In this document: positions 36,527 through 44,804 of the stretch, piece by piece
Position numbering within the stretch: position 1 is the stretch's first letter
Layout of the letters: each line of letters starts with the position of its first letter
NCBI RefSeq assembly: GCF_015461835.1
Contig: NZ_JACOPX010000017.1
Span: forward strand, 1-64,000
Length of the DNA: 64,000 bases
Direction of reading: 5' to 3'
From: Pseudomonas neuropathica
GTDB taxonomy: Bacteria; Pseudomonadota; Gammaproteobacteria; Pseudomonadales; Pseudomonadaceae
Translations under genes and position numbers: made by a program
Notes under the pieces: model-generated
The model's input: only the letters and a program-made list of their open reading frames with translations
Databases searched by the model: none
Told to the model about the DNA's origin: nothing

Positions 36527-37435
36527 ATGACAACGCTGACCCTCGCCACCACCCAGATGCCGTGCACCTGGGATTTACCGAGCAACCTTGATCGCGCCGA
36601 GCAGCTAGTGCGCGACGCGGCGAAGCAGGGCGCGCACGTGATCCTGTTGCAGGAGCTGTTCGCCACGCCGTATTTCTGCATCGAACAAAGCCACCAACAC
36701 ATGGCCCTGGCCGAGGAGTATCGCGACAGCCATGTGCTCGCGCGCTTCGCCGCACTGGCCCGCGAGTTGGGCGTGGTATTGCCGCTGAGCTGGTTCGAAA
36801 AGGCCGGCAACGCCTACTTCAACTCGCTGAGCGTGGCCGATGCCGACGGGCGCTTGCTGGGTGTGTATCGCAAGACCCATATCCCCAACGCCATCGGCTA
36901 TCAGGAGAAGGAGTATTTCAGCCCCGGCGACACCGGTTTCAAAGTCTGGGACACCGCGTTTGGCCGCCTAGGCGTCGGGATCTGCTGGGATCAGTGGTTC
37001 CCCGAGACCGCCCGCTGCCTGGCGTTGATGGGCGCCGAAGTACTTCTGTATCCAACTGCGATCGGCTCCGAGCCGGGCTGCGCGGCGCTGGATTCCCGCG
37101 ACCATTGGCAGATGACCATGCGCGGCCACGCTGCTGCCAATCTGCTGCCGGTGGTGGCGGCGAACCGGGTCGGGCGAGAGGTCGCGACTACCGATCCGAG
37201 CCTGCAAATGAGCTTCTATGGCTCGTCGTTCATCAGCGATCACAAGGGCCAATTGCTCGCCAGCGCTGACCGCGACAGCACTGGCGTGTTGCTGCACTGC
37301 GTCGATCTGGCGGCGATGCGCGAAGAGCGTTTGAGCTGGGGCATCTACCGCGATCGTCGTCCGGACATGTACGGGCCGCTTCTCAGTCAGGACGGTCGCC
37401 AACTTCACGCACGCTGGAACACTCAAGGGGTTTGA
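36527..37435 (+). CDS. aguB: N-carbamoylputrescine amidase
   Basis: 302 aa, nitrilase superfamily. Catalytic triad Glu in LLQELFATPYFC, Lys in YRKTHIPN and Cys in GICWDQWFPE. Converts N-carbamoylputrescine to putrescine, CO2 and ammonia. Family-typical motifs MGAEVLLYPTAIGSEP support the specific assignment. Position behind aguA completes the agmatine-to-putrescine route. Confidence 0.93.
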   Translation: MTTLTLATTQMPCTWDLPSNLDRAEQLVRDAAKQGAHVILLQELFATPYFCIEQSHQHMALAEEYRDSHVLARFAALARELGVVLPLSWFEKAGNAYFNSLSVADADGRLLGVYRKTHIPNAIGYQEKEYFSPGDTGFKVWDTAFGRLGVGICWDQWFPETARCLALMGAEVLLYPTAIGSEPGCAALDSRDHWQMTMRGHAAANLLPVVAANRVGREVATTDPSLQMSFYGSSFISDHKGQLLASADRDSTGVLLHCVDLAAMREERLSWGIYRDRRPDMYGPLLSQDGRQLHARWNTQGV

Positions 37436-37436
37436 T

Positions 37437-38540
37437 ATGGCTATCCACCACAAACGCTTGCGCGGCGCGATCGGTCTGACGTTGATCTGCTTAATACCGT
37501 CGCTGCACGCCGAAGACAAAACCCTGCGGCTGTACAACTGGGCGGATTATTTTGCCGAAGACACCTTGAGTCGTTTTACTGCCGAAACCGGGATCAAGGT
37601 GATCTACGACGTCATGGACGGCAGCGAAACACTGGAGGCGAAGATGCTTTCGGGCGGCAGTGGCTACGACCTGATCTTCCCCGGCGACACCGTCGCCGAA
37701 CGCTTGATGCGCGCCGGCAGCCTGATGCCGCTGGATCAAACGAAGCTGACCGAACTGGCCGATATCGAACCCGGTTTGCAGAAACTGCGCAGCCATTACG
37801 AGCATTCCAGCAAAGCCACGGTGCCCTATACCTGGGGCACCATCGGCCTGACCTACAACGAAGAACAGATCAAACAGCGCAGGGCCGACGCGCCGGTCAA
37901 CAGCCTCGACATGCTGTTCAAACCGGAGCTGGCGGCGAAGTTTGCCGATTGCGGCATCTCGATGATCGACTCGCCGGATGAGGCATTGGCGGTGGTGCTC
38001 AATTACCTCGGTCGCGATCCGCGCAGCGCCAAAGCCGAGGATCTGGCCGCCGCCAGTGAACTGTTGATGAAGCTGCGGCCATACATCCGCAAGTTCCAGT
38101 CGCAACCGGTGACCGATCTGGTCAATGGCAACCTGTGCCTGTCACTCGGCTACAGCGGCGACATGACCCAGGCCCAGCGCACTTCGGACAGTGCCGGTAA
38201 GCACACCAAGTTTCAGTATCGCGTGCCGCGTGAAGGCACCACGGTGTGGATGGACACCATGGCCATTCCGGTCGACGCGAAACACCCGGAATACGCCTAC
38301 GCGTTTATCAACTTCGTCATGCGCCCCGAGAACATGGCAGCGATCAGCAATTTCACCGGTTATCCGACCTCCAACGCCAAGGCGCGGGCGAATGTCGATG
38401 CCAGCATGCGTGACAACCCGGATATCTACCTCGACGAGGCGACCTATGCTCGATTGATACCAGGCAAAGACATCCCTCAGGCCGACATGCGCGCGCGCAT
38501 GCGCACCTGGACCAAATTCAAGACTGCCACTGGCAAATGA
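37437..38540 (+). CDS. Periplasmic polyamine-binding protein, PotF/PotD type
   Basis: 367 aa. Signal peptide ends near SLHAED. LRLYNWADYFAEDTLSRFTA is the typical start of PotF-like binding proteins, with YDLIFPGDTVAERL and VPYTWGTIGLTYNEEQI further on. It is 1 bp after aguB. No permease or ATPase gene is adjacent, so it must use a transporter encoded elsewhere or act as a sensor. It bridges the cytosolic and exported deiminases in the operon. Confidence 0.9.
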   Translation: MAIHHKRLRGAIGLTLICLIPSLHAEDKTLRLYNWADYFAEDTLSRFTAETGIKVIYDVMDGSETLEAKMLSGGSGYDLIFPGDTVAERLMRAGSLMPLDQTKLTELADIEPGLQKLRSHYEHSSKATVPYTWGTIGLTYNEEQIKQRRADAPVNSLDMLFKPELAAKFADCGISMIDSPDEALAVVLNYLGRDPRSAKAEDLAAASELLMKLRPYIRKFQSQPVTDLVNGNLCLSLGYSGDMTQAQRTSDSAGKHTKFQYRVPREGTTVWMDTMAIPVDAKHPEYAYAFINFVMRPENMAAISNFTGYPTSNAKARANVDASMRDNPDIYLDEATYARLIPGKDIPQADMRARMRTWTKFKTATGK

Positions 38541-38590
38541 TCAATGGCCGGCGTACGCGTCGGCCCTTCACTGGAAGACAGGAAGCCCAC

Positions 38591-39712
38591 ATGACGACTC
38601 GTCGCGATTTCATCAAACAGGCCTCGGTGGTCGCCGCTGTCAGCGCTGCGGTTACAGGCCTGGGCCTTTCGCCGGGCAAAGTCCTGGCTGCCGCGCAAGG
38701 CCGCTGGTTCATGCCCGACGAGGGCGATAAACATGAGCGCGCCTACATCGCTTTCGGCGCGCAGGATGCGATCTGGGAAGACTTCACCGAAGACGTCCAG
38801 GAAGCCCTCGGCCGCATCGCCCGCGCCATTGCCCGGTTTGAACCCGTCACGGTGTTCTGCCGTAAAAATGAGCGCAGCATCGCCGAAGAATTCTGCGGCA
38901 CACAGAACATCACTTACGTCACCGCCGCGCTCGACGACATCTGGATGCGCGACATCGGCGCCAATTTCGTCATCGACGACAAGGGTGGTCTCGGCGCGGT
39001 TGATTTCAATTTCAATGGTTGGGGCGGCAAACAGCGGCACAGCAAAGACGCGAAGATCGCCGCACTGGTCGCCGACGACGCGCAAGCCACGTACATCCGC
39101 ACCGATCTGGTGGGCGAGGGCGGGGGCATCGAGGTCGACGGTCACGGCACCGGGATCATGACCGAAAGCAGCTGGATCAACAGCAACCGCAATCCGGACT
39201 GGAGCAAGGCCGATGTCGAAGCTGAACTGAAGGAACGCCTGGGCCTGCGCAAAATCATCTGGCTGCCGGGCATTAAGGGCAAGGACATCACTGACGCTCA
39301 CGTCGATTTCTATGCGCGCTTCATCAAGCCCGGCGTGGTCATCGCCAACCTCGACACCGACCCTGAATCCTACGATCACAAGGTCACCCTGGCGCACTTG
39401 GAAATCCTCAAGAACGCCACCGATGCTGACGGTCGCAAATTACAGATCCACACGATGTCGCCGCCGCTGAAACCGCGCAAAAGCAAGTTCAACAAGGACA
39501 ACCCGGACTTCGCCGCCGGTTACATCAATTACTTCGTCATCAACGGCGCGATCATCGCTCCGGAGTTTGGCGACAAAGCGGCCGACAAGGAGGCCTTCGA
39601 TCTGCTCTCGCAGTTGTATCCGCAGCGCGAAATCGTCCAGCTCAACATCGATGCCATCGCCGCCGGTGGCGGTGGAATTCACTGCGTCACCAGCCATCAA
39701 CCACAGGCGTGA
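38591..39712 (+). CDS. Tat-exported agmatine deiminase-family protein
   Basis: 373 aa from the ATG at 38591 with AGGAAG upstream. The N-terminus TTRRDFIKQASVVAAVSAAV is a twin-arginine signal ending about LAAAQ. The rest is a peptidyl-arginine/agmatine deiminase fold: DDIWMRDIGANFVI, FNFNGWGGK, GEGGGIEVDGHGTGIMTESS, and catalytic Cys in GGGIHCVTSHQP. All core residues seem kept, so it is probably active in the periplasm, with substrate agmatine or a related guanidine compound. It is the last gene of the aguAB-potF cluster. Confidence 0.9.
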   Translation: MTTRRDFIKQASVVAAVSAAVTGLGLSPGKVLAAAQGRWFMPDEGDKHERAYIAFGAQDAIWEDFTEDVQEALGRIARAIARFEPVTVFCRKNERSIAEEFCGTQNITYVTAALDDIWMRDIGANFVIDDKGGLGAVDFNFNGWGGKQRHSKDAKIAALVADDAQATYIRTDLVGEGGGIEVDGHGTGIMTESSWINSNRNPDWSKADVEAELKERLGLRKIIWLPGIKGKDITDAHVDFYARFIKPGVVIANLDTDPESYDHKVTLAHLEILKNATDADGRKLQIHTMSPPLKPRKSKFNKDNPDFAAGYINYFVINGAIIAPEFGDKAADKEAFDLLSQLYPQREIVQLNIDAIAAGGGGIHCVTSHQPQA

Positions 39713-39762
39713 TTGACTCTTGAGCGGATCAAGCCAACTATCGGCGCACAACAACATGACCG

Positions 39763-40788
39763 ATGGACCACAACTTGATCGAACGACGCCAATTCAGCGG
39801 AGGCATGAAGGGGAAAAACCTCCGCTATCTGAATGAGCAAGGCGCGGAAGACTCGCGCTTGACCCGCACCGGCTTTCTGCTGCTCGAACACTTTTCGCTA
39901 CCGGCGTTTACCCAGGCGCTGGACACCGTTGTCACTACCAACCTATTGCGTCCGGGGTTGTTTTCGTCGCGCACGTTTGGCTTGGATGACGGCGAAGTGA
40001 TCAGTGATCTGGGGCTGGTCATCCGCCCTGACGCACGTCTGGATTCAGCCGCGCTTCAGCAACTGGATCTGCTGGTGGTGTGTGGCGGGTATCGCACCGA
40101 GTTGCGGGCGAGTGAGGAGTTTATTCATTTGCTTCAGGTTGCAGCGGAGCGGGGCATCAGCCTCGCCGGGTTGTGGAACGGTTCGTGGTTCCTCGGCCGC
40201 GCCGGATTGCTCGACGGCTATCGCTGCGCGATCCACCCGGAACATCGCCCGGCGCTGACTGAAATCGCCAAAACCACCCTTGTCAGCAGCGAGCCTTACG
40301 TGATCGACCGCGACCGGCTCACGGCATCGAGTCCGTCCGGCGCTTTCCACATGGCATTGGACTGGATCAAGAGCCTGCACGGCAAAGCCCTGGTCGAAGG
40401 GATCGAAGACATCCTCGCCTTCGAGGAATCGCGTTACCGGCGCATCAAACCAGACGAGAACATCTGCGTCAGTGCGCCGCTGCGTGAAGTGGTGAAGCTG
40501 ATGGATGCCAATCTGGAAGAGCCGCTGGAGCTGGAGCAACTGGCGGTGTATGCCGGCCGTTCTCGTCGCCAGTTGGAGCGCTTGTTCAAGGAACAACTGG
40601 GCACCACGCCACAACGCTATTACCTGGAATTGCGCATCACCGAAGCGCGGCGCTTGCTGCAGCACACTGAGCTGTCACAAGTGGAAGTGCTGGTGGCTTG
40701 CGGGTTCGTCTCGCCGAGTCATTTCAGCAAGTGCTACAGCTCATATTTCGGCTACAGACCTTCCAAAGAAAAACGCCTGGTCAAATAA
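39763..40788 (+). CDS. GlxA-type AraC-family transcriptional regulator
   Basis: 341 aa. The first ~200 residues are a DJ-1/PfpI-like domain (LLLEHFSLPAFTQALDTV; GLWNGSWFLGRAGLLDGYR), followed by an AraC-type double HTH (LEELAVYAGRSRRQLERLF; TEARRLLQHTELSQVEVLVA; CGFVSPSHFSKCY). This architecture is common among regulators of amino-acid and betaine catabolism. Its position 50 bp behind the agmatine cluster suggests it acts there. Confidence 0.9.
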   Translation: MDHNLIERRQFSGGMKGKNLRYLNEQGAEDSRLTRTGFLLLEHFSLPAFTQALDTVVTTNLLRPGLFSSRTFGLDDGEVISDLGLVIRPDARLDSAALQQLDLLVVCGGYRTELRASEEFIHLLQVAAERGISLAGLWNGSWFLGRAGLLDGYRCAIHPEHRPALTEIAKTTLVSSEPYVIDRDRLTASSPSGAFHMALDWIKSLHGKALVEGIEDILAFEESRYRRIKPDENICVSAPLREVVKLMDANLEEPLELEQLAVYAGRSRRQLERLFKEQLGTTPQRYYLELRITEARRLLQHTELSQVEVLVACGFVSPSHFSKCYSSYFGYRPSKEKRLVK

Positions 40789-40971
40789 CCCAAACCGTTA
40801 CCAGCCCGAGTTCACTTCGGTATGTCCAGGTCGATGTTGTTTACGGTTGACTGATCTGATGCGGCGCGGGTGGCTGCCTGAGATCCGGTAAAGAAATAGT
40901 CCAGACTTGACGCCGCCCAAGGGACGATAATTCCGGGCCCAGATCCCTCCCCATAATGGTTGGAAGAATTC

Positions 40972-41766
40972 ATGCTGACCGCTTTTTTGCAGTACCCGGT
41001 TTCATTTGGCGACCCAGCAGCAAACTTCACTAAAATTCGCGATGCCGTTGACTCGGAACAATTTGATCTCCTGGTAATGCCCGAGCTTTGCACCATTGGT
41101 TATTTTCACGAGTCGCGTGAGGCATTGTTTCTTCATGCTGAATCGGCGCTCGATGGGCCAACGGCGCAGTTTTTACTGCAGCTGTCGGCAGACAAGAATG
41201 CAACGCTGATTGCGGGCATCGCCGAGCGTGACGGCGATCAAATCTACAATACGGCGATTGTCGTATCGCGAGGGCGCTGGCTGGGAAAACAGCGCAAGTG
41301 CCACCTGTCTCGTATAGAAAAGCTCATCTTCACCCCAGGCGATTCATTAGCGTGTTTCGATGACGGAATCTGCCGTTTCGGCGTTCTTACCTGTTTCGAC
41401 CTCTGGATGCCAGAAGCCGCTCGCCTGTTGGTGCGCCAGGGTGCGCAGTTACTGTGTTGTCCAGCCAATTATGGTGGGCCTTGGACAACCCGGCTTGCAC
41501 GCATTCGCGCAATGGAAAACGCCACTCCGCTTATCTGTGCCAATCGTACTGGCGCGGAAATGTATGCGGGCGCAGAGGCGACGTTCCGAGGTGAGAGCCA
41601 AATTGTCGGGCCTATGGGAGAGGTCTGGACTTGCGCCACAGAAGAGACATCGCTGGGTTTGTCGATAATCGACCCGGCTGCACACGTCCTCAAGGCGAAT
41701 CCTATGTGCGATGACTTGATGGCAGAGGCAAGCCGCTATGCTTTATCAGGTCCGCACTTAATATGA
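40972..41766 (+). CDS. Nitrilase-superfamily amidohydrolase
   Basis: 264 aa from the ATG at 40972 (GGAAG upstream). The triad is Glu in VMPELCTIGY, Lys in KQRKCHLS and Cys in VLTCFDLWMPE. A Cys precedes the usual position of the substrate loop. Second nitrilase homologue within 5 kb of aguB but from a different branch. Substrate unknown; a carbamoyl or amide compound in the polyamine route is possible by context only. Confidence 0.85.
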   Translation: MLTAFLQYPVSFGDPAANFTKIRDAVDSEQFDLLVMPELCTIGYFHESREALFLHAESALDGPTAQFLLQLSADKNATLIAGIAERDGDQIYNTAIVVSRGRWLGKQRKCHLSRIEKLIFTPGDSLACFDDGICRFGVLTCFDLWMPEAARLLVRQGAQLLCCPANYGGPWTTRLARIRAMENATPLICANRTGAEMYAGAEATFRGESQIVGPMGEVWTCATEETSLGLSIIDPAAHVLKANPMCDDLMAEASRYALSGPHLI

Positions 41767-41974
41767 ACCGATGGAAATAACGCTATTTGGCCCAGCTCTT
41801 TGCCAAGGCATCCCGGGACAAGGGTATGCAGGCTGCTTACACACCATTTCGCGCACACGTTTAACTTACACGCACTGTTACGCCATAACGGCTACAACAC
41901 CTTGCGCCGTTGCCTACGCGTACGCCAGAATCCGCCGGCTTACGCGCCTTGAGGCGGGCTGTATCGTTTCCCTG

Positions 41975-42206
41975 TCACTGCAAAACAGTGATCGGGTTTG
42001 GTAGCCCGTTTCTTGACAGCCCGTATTGCATCACCTTATGCGGTCTCTTTTTTGGGACTCGGTTTTATATGGTGGCCATGCGTGGGGCCCTTTCGGGGGC
42101 GCCGGGGTTTACTCTGTCTTGACCGGTCTACCAACCCACGTGTGGCCGCCACCCTTCGTTTGGTAGCGAAAGTGACGGCTCTTCAATACTTTCAAGACAA
42201 AGAGTC
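41975..42206 (+). ncRNA. Structured leader upstream of the first DUF6124 gene
   Basis: The ~440 bp between the nitrilase and 42210 hold no gene. Its last 230 bases are rich in hairpins: TCACTG/CAGTGA at 41975-41991, CGGGTT/AGCCCG at 41993-42008, a G/C-rich stem around 42083-42105, and a GGTAGCGAAAGTGACGGCTC tail at 42161-42180. From memory, very similar leaders precede DUF6124/DUF3077-like genes in other Pseudomonas. It could be a cis-acting RNA; homology was not tested. Confidence 0.45.
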
Positions 42207-42209
42207 CTT

Positions 42210-42575
42210 ATGTTCAAAATCACGCCAAACCCGCCAGAAACCGATCCAATCCCCTACGACGCCGCACTCGAACCTCAAAACATCAAAGAGGCCTCCGACC
42301 GCGCGATCAACTTCTACCTCAACCCCTCAGCGCTGAAGACCTCAATACCCACCCGCAAAACCGGCAAGATCTACCTCATCGACCCCACAGTGGATAACGA
42401 AACCCTGCTCGTCGAAGCCACTGAAACCTTGTCCTCCGCCACTGACATGGCCCGAGATCTCGCCGATTCGATTGACCCTTCACAGCGCAAAAAGATGCTG
42501 ATCCTGCAACAGGTGATCATGCTCAGCGAGCTGGTGGTCGGCCGAGTTCTGGACAACCAGCGCTTGCCGCACTAG
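42210..42575 (+). CDS. DUF6124-family protein (copy 1)
   Basis: 121 aa. MFKITPNPPETDPIPYDAAL followed by ASDRAINFYLNP and a C-terminal helical half (ATDMARDLADS; MLILQQVIMLSELVVGRVLD). This is the arrangement of DUF6124 proteins of Pseudomonas. No function known. A paralogue follows 120 bp later. Preceded by the structured leader and followed by a strong hairpin. Confidence 0.7.
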   Translation: MFKITPNPPETDPIPYDAALEPQNIKEASDRAINFYLNPSALKTSIPTRKTGKIYLIDPTVDNETLLVEATETLSSATDMARDLADSIDPSQRKKMLILQQVIMLSELVVGRVLDNQRLPH

Positions 42576-42591
42576 TCGCGATGCAGATGGG

Positions 42592-42611
42592 TGAGGGGGC
42601 GTGCCCCCTCA
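42592..42611 (+). terminator. Hairpin terminator behind DUF6124 copy 1
   Basis: TGAGGGGGC / GCCCCCTCA with a 2-base gap, followed by TTTGC, 17 bp after the stop. Confidence 0.65.
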
Positions 42612-42657
42612 TTTGCACAGAAGCGTCCGTAATCGCGGCGCTTCACGCCTTCTATCA

Positions 42658-42677
42658 AAGAACCGCAAACGGTTCTT
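42658..42677 (+). promoter_or_regulatory. Hairpin in the leader of DUF6124 copy 2
   Basis: Perfect 8-bp stem AAGAACCG / CGGTTCTT with CAAA loop, ending 17 bp before the ATG at 42695. TCTGGAG, which includes the probable ribosome site, lies just 3' of it. Confidence 0.5.
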
Positions 42678-42694
42678 GTCTGGAGTTTCAGCTG

Positions 42695-43051
42695 ATGTCC
42701 CAGCCACCCGAACCACCGGTCACTGACCTGGTATCGCCGTACGCCTCGCCCAATTCAAGAAAGCTCCACGAAGCGGCTGAGCGTGCGCTTGACCATTACC
42801 TGTTGCCTGCCGCGATCATGGCCGAACCCTATACGCCCAACGCTCTGTTCATGGCCAACCCGCAAGCAGACATCGAGTCGTTGCTGACCAATGCTTGCGG
42901 GTCGTTGGCGTCCGCGTCGGTCATGCTCGGTAATTTTGCCGGGATGCTGGAGGGCGCAAACCGACATACCCTGCTGGGCATTGCGCAAGTGGTCATGTTG
43001 GGGGAATTGGCGGTGAACAAAGCGTTGGATCTGGTTGTGCCAACCGAGTGA
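42695..43051 (+). CDS. DUF6124-family protein (copy 2)
   Basis: 118 aa from the ATG at 42695 with GGAG ahead. SPYASPNSRKLHEAAERALD is the family start and HYLLPAAI the next block, with a helical C-terminal half ending VVMLGELAVNKALDLV that aligns with the end of copy 1. The two copies are clearly diverged duplicates. Confidence 0.75.
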   Translation: MSQPPEPPVTDLVSPYASPNSRKLHEAAERALDHYLLPAAIMAEPYTPNALFMANPQADIESLLTNACGSLASASVMLGNFAGMLEGANRHTLLGIAQVVMLGELAVNKALDLVVPTE

Positions 43052-43093
43052 TCGCGCACGTTAGTCGGGGTTGAGGGTGTCTGGTCGGGCGTG

Positions 43094-43159
43094 ATCGCGA
43101 GCAGGCTCACTCCTACATTTGAAATGCGTTCCCCCTGTAGGCGTTCGCCTGCTCGCGAT
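43094..43159. repeat. REP pair
   Basis: Arms ATCGCGAGCAGGCTCACTCC and its near-complement GCGTTCGCCTGCTCGCGAT, about 20 bases apart. Confidence 0.75.
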
Positions 43160-43232
43160 GGCGTCCGTTCAGGCAAAGCATCTGCAAAACGTGACCATCC
43201 CTCAAGCCTCAATCCCACCCTCAAATAATCAA

Positions 43233-43264
43233 GCAGTCAGCCATTGCGGCTGACTGCCTTTTTG
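43233..43264. terminator. Bidirectional-looking terminator
   Basis: GCAGTCAGCC / GGCTGACTGC around a 5-base loop and a CTTTTT tract on the plus strand. It sits between the DUF6124 genes and the convergent hydrolase. Confidence 0.75.
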
Positions 43265-43267
43265 TTT

Positions 43268-44296
43268 CTACAGGTGATCCGCATCAATCACCGCTTTGGC
43301 AAACGCCTGCGGATCTTCCTGCGGCAGGTTGTGGCCAATCCCGCCATTGATCAAACGGAACTGATACTTGCCGGTAAAGCGCTTGGCGTAATCCTCCGGC
43401 GCCGGGTGCGGCGCACCGTTGGCGTCGCCTTCAATGGTAATGGTCGGCACGCTGATCGACGGCGCGGTGGCGAGTTTCTGCTCCAGCGCTGCGTACTTCT
43501 CTTCGCCTTGGACCAAGCCGAGGCGCCAGCGGTAGTTGAACACGGTGATATCAACGTGATCGGGATTCTCCAGCGCTTTGGCGCTGCGGTCGAACGTGGC
43601 GTCGTCGAATTTCCATTGCGGTGAAGCGGTCTGCCAGATCAATTTGGCGAAGTCGTGGGTGTTCTTCTCGTACCCGGCGCGACCGCGGTCAGTCGCAAAG
43701 TAGAACTGATACCACCACTGCAATTCAGCCTTGGGCGGCAGCGGGTTTTGCCCGGCGGCCTGATTGCCGATCAGATAACCGCTGACCGAAACCAGTGCCT
43801 TCACCCGTTCCGGCCACAGCGCCGAAACGATGTCCGCCGAACGCGCGCCCCAGTCATAACCACCGAGCACCGCCTGCTTGATTTTCAACGCGTCCATGAA
43901 GTCGATGACGTCACTGGCCAGCGCCGCTGGTTGACCGTTGCGCAGGGTGTCCTTGGAGAGGAACTGCGTATCGCCATAACCGCGCGCATAGGGCATCAAA
44001 ACCCGATAACCCTTGGCCGCGAGCAGCGGCGCGACTTCATCGTAGCTGTGAATGTCGTAGGGCCAGCCGTGCAACAGGATCACCACCGGGCCATTCGCGG
44101 GGCCGGTTTCGGCATAGGCGACGTCAAGCACGCCGGCCTTCACATGCTTGAGCGGGCCGAAGGGCGAGGGCGCGGAATAGCTGACGGCGGCCGGTTCAGT
44201 CGTTTGCGCCTGAGCGCTGCCAAAGGCGCCGAACAGCGCCACAGCCAGAATAGACAAGCCGAATGCGGTTTTGCGGGTGTGCAGTGCCATTTTCAT
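43268..44296 (-). CDS. Secreted epoxide-hydrolase-like alpha/beta hydrolase
   Basis: 342 aa from the ATG at 44296 with AAAGGAG. Signal peptide ends at AQAQT. The oxyanion HGWPYDIHSYD and the nucleophile elbow GGYDWGARSA (Asp nucleophile) are the epoxide-hydrolase/haloalkane-dehalogenase pattern; the catalytic His lies in GGIGHNLPQEDP. Two Tyr residues expected in the lid of epoxide hydrolases are plausible (YQFYFATDRG). The exported location is like that of Cif-type enzymes. Substrate unknown. Confidence 0.85.
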   Translation of the reverse strand: MKMALHTRKTAFGLSILAVALFGAFGSAQAQTTEPAAVSYSAPSPFGPLKHVKAGVLDVAYAETGPANGPVVILLHGWPYDIHSYDEVAPLLAAKGYRVLMPYARGYGDTQFLSKDTLRNGQPAALASDVIDFMDALKIKQAVLGGYDWGARSADIVSALWPERVKALVSVSGYLIGNQAAGQNPLPPKAELQWWYQFYFATDRGRAGYEKNTHDFAKLIWQTASPQWKFDDATFDRSAKALENPDHVDITVFNYRWRLGLVQGEEKYAALEQKLATAPSISVPTITIEGDANGAPHPAPEDYAKRFTGKYQFRLINGGIGHNLPQEDPQAFAKAVIDADHL

Positions 44297-44615
44297 GGTG
44301 ACGTCTCCTTTGCGAGCCTTTGGCCAAGGGTTCTGAATGAACACCTGAAACCTTGAGTGCATTTGAGCGCGGAGACGTATCTGGCCTGTGTCGAAGAACG
44401 GCTTTGTTGAAAGTCGATGTGTCGCGGTGGGGGTCGTACACAGTGTGATACACGGCGGTTAAACCGACTCACCCTGGACCTGATTCAGGCCAAAATATTA
44501 AGTCGCTGTTTTAAAACAAAAAATATTTCACTTCGCGCTTCCCAAAGCAAAAAAACCTTGGTAAATTGCGCCCCGTTCTCACAGCGAAACTAACGGAGTA
44601 GCTGGAAAGAGCAGT

Positions 44616-44690
44616 AGGGGCGTCGCCAAGCGGTAAGGCAGCAGGTTTTGATCCTGCCATGCGTTGGTTCGAATCCAGCCGCCCCTGCCA
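44616..44690 (+). tRNA. tRNA-Gln (TTG)
   Basis: 75 nt including CCA. Acceptor pairs AGGGGCG with CGCCCCT, the D arm has CGCCAAGCGG, the anticodon stem is GCAGG/CCTGC with loop TTTTGAT (anticodon TTG), the T arm contains GGTTCGAATCC. Confidence 0.95.
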
Positions 44691-44700
44691 TATTCGAAAA

Positions 44701-44733
44701 AACGCCAACTTCGCAAGAAGTTGGCGTTTTTTT
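44701..44733 (+). terminator. Terminator of tRNA-Gln
   Basis: AACGCCAACTTC / GAAGTTGGCGTT with GCAA loop followed by a run of T. Confidence 0.92.
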
Positions 44734-44804
44734 ATGCCTGCGATTTGGCATTTGCGCAGAAGGGCGGGCGAGTACGGCGCCGTAGCACCGTACTCGCCAT
44801 CCAC

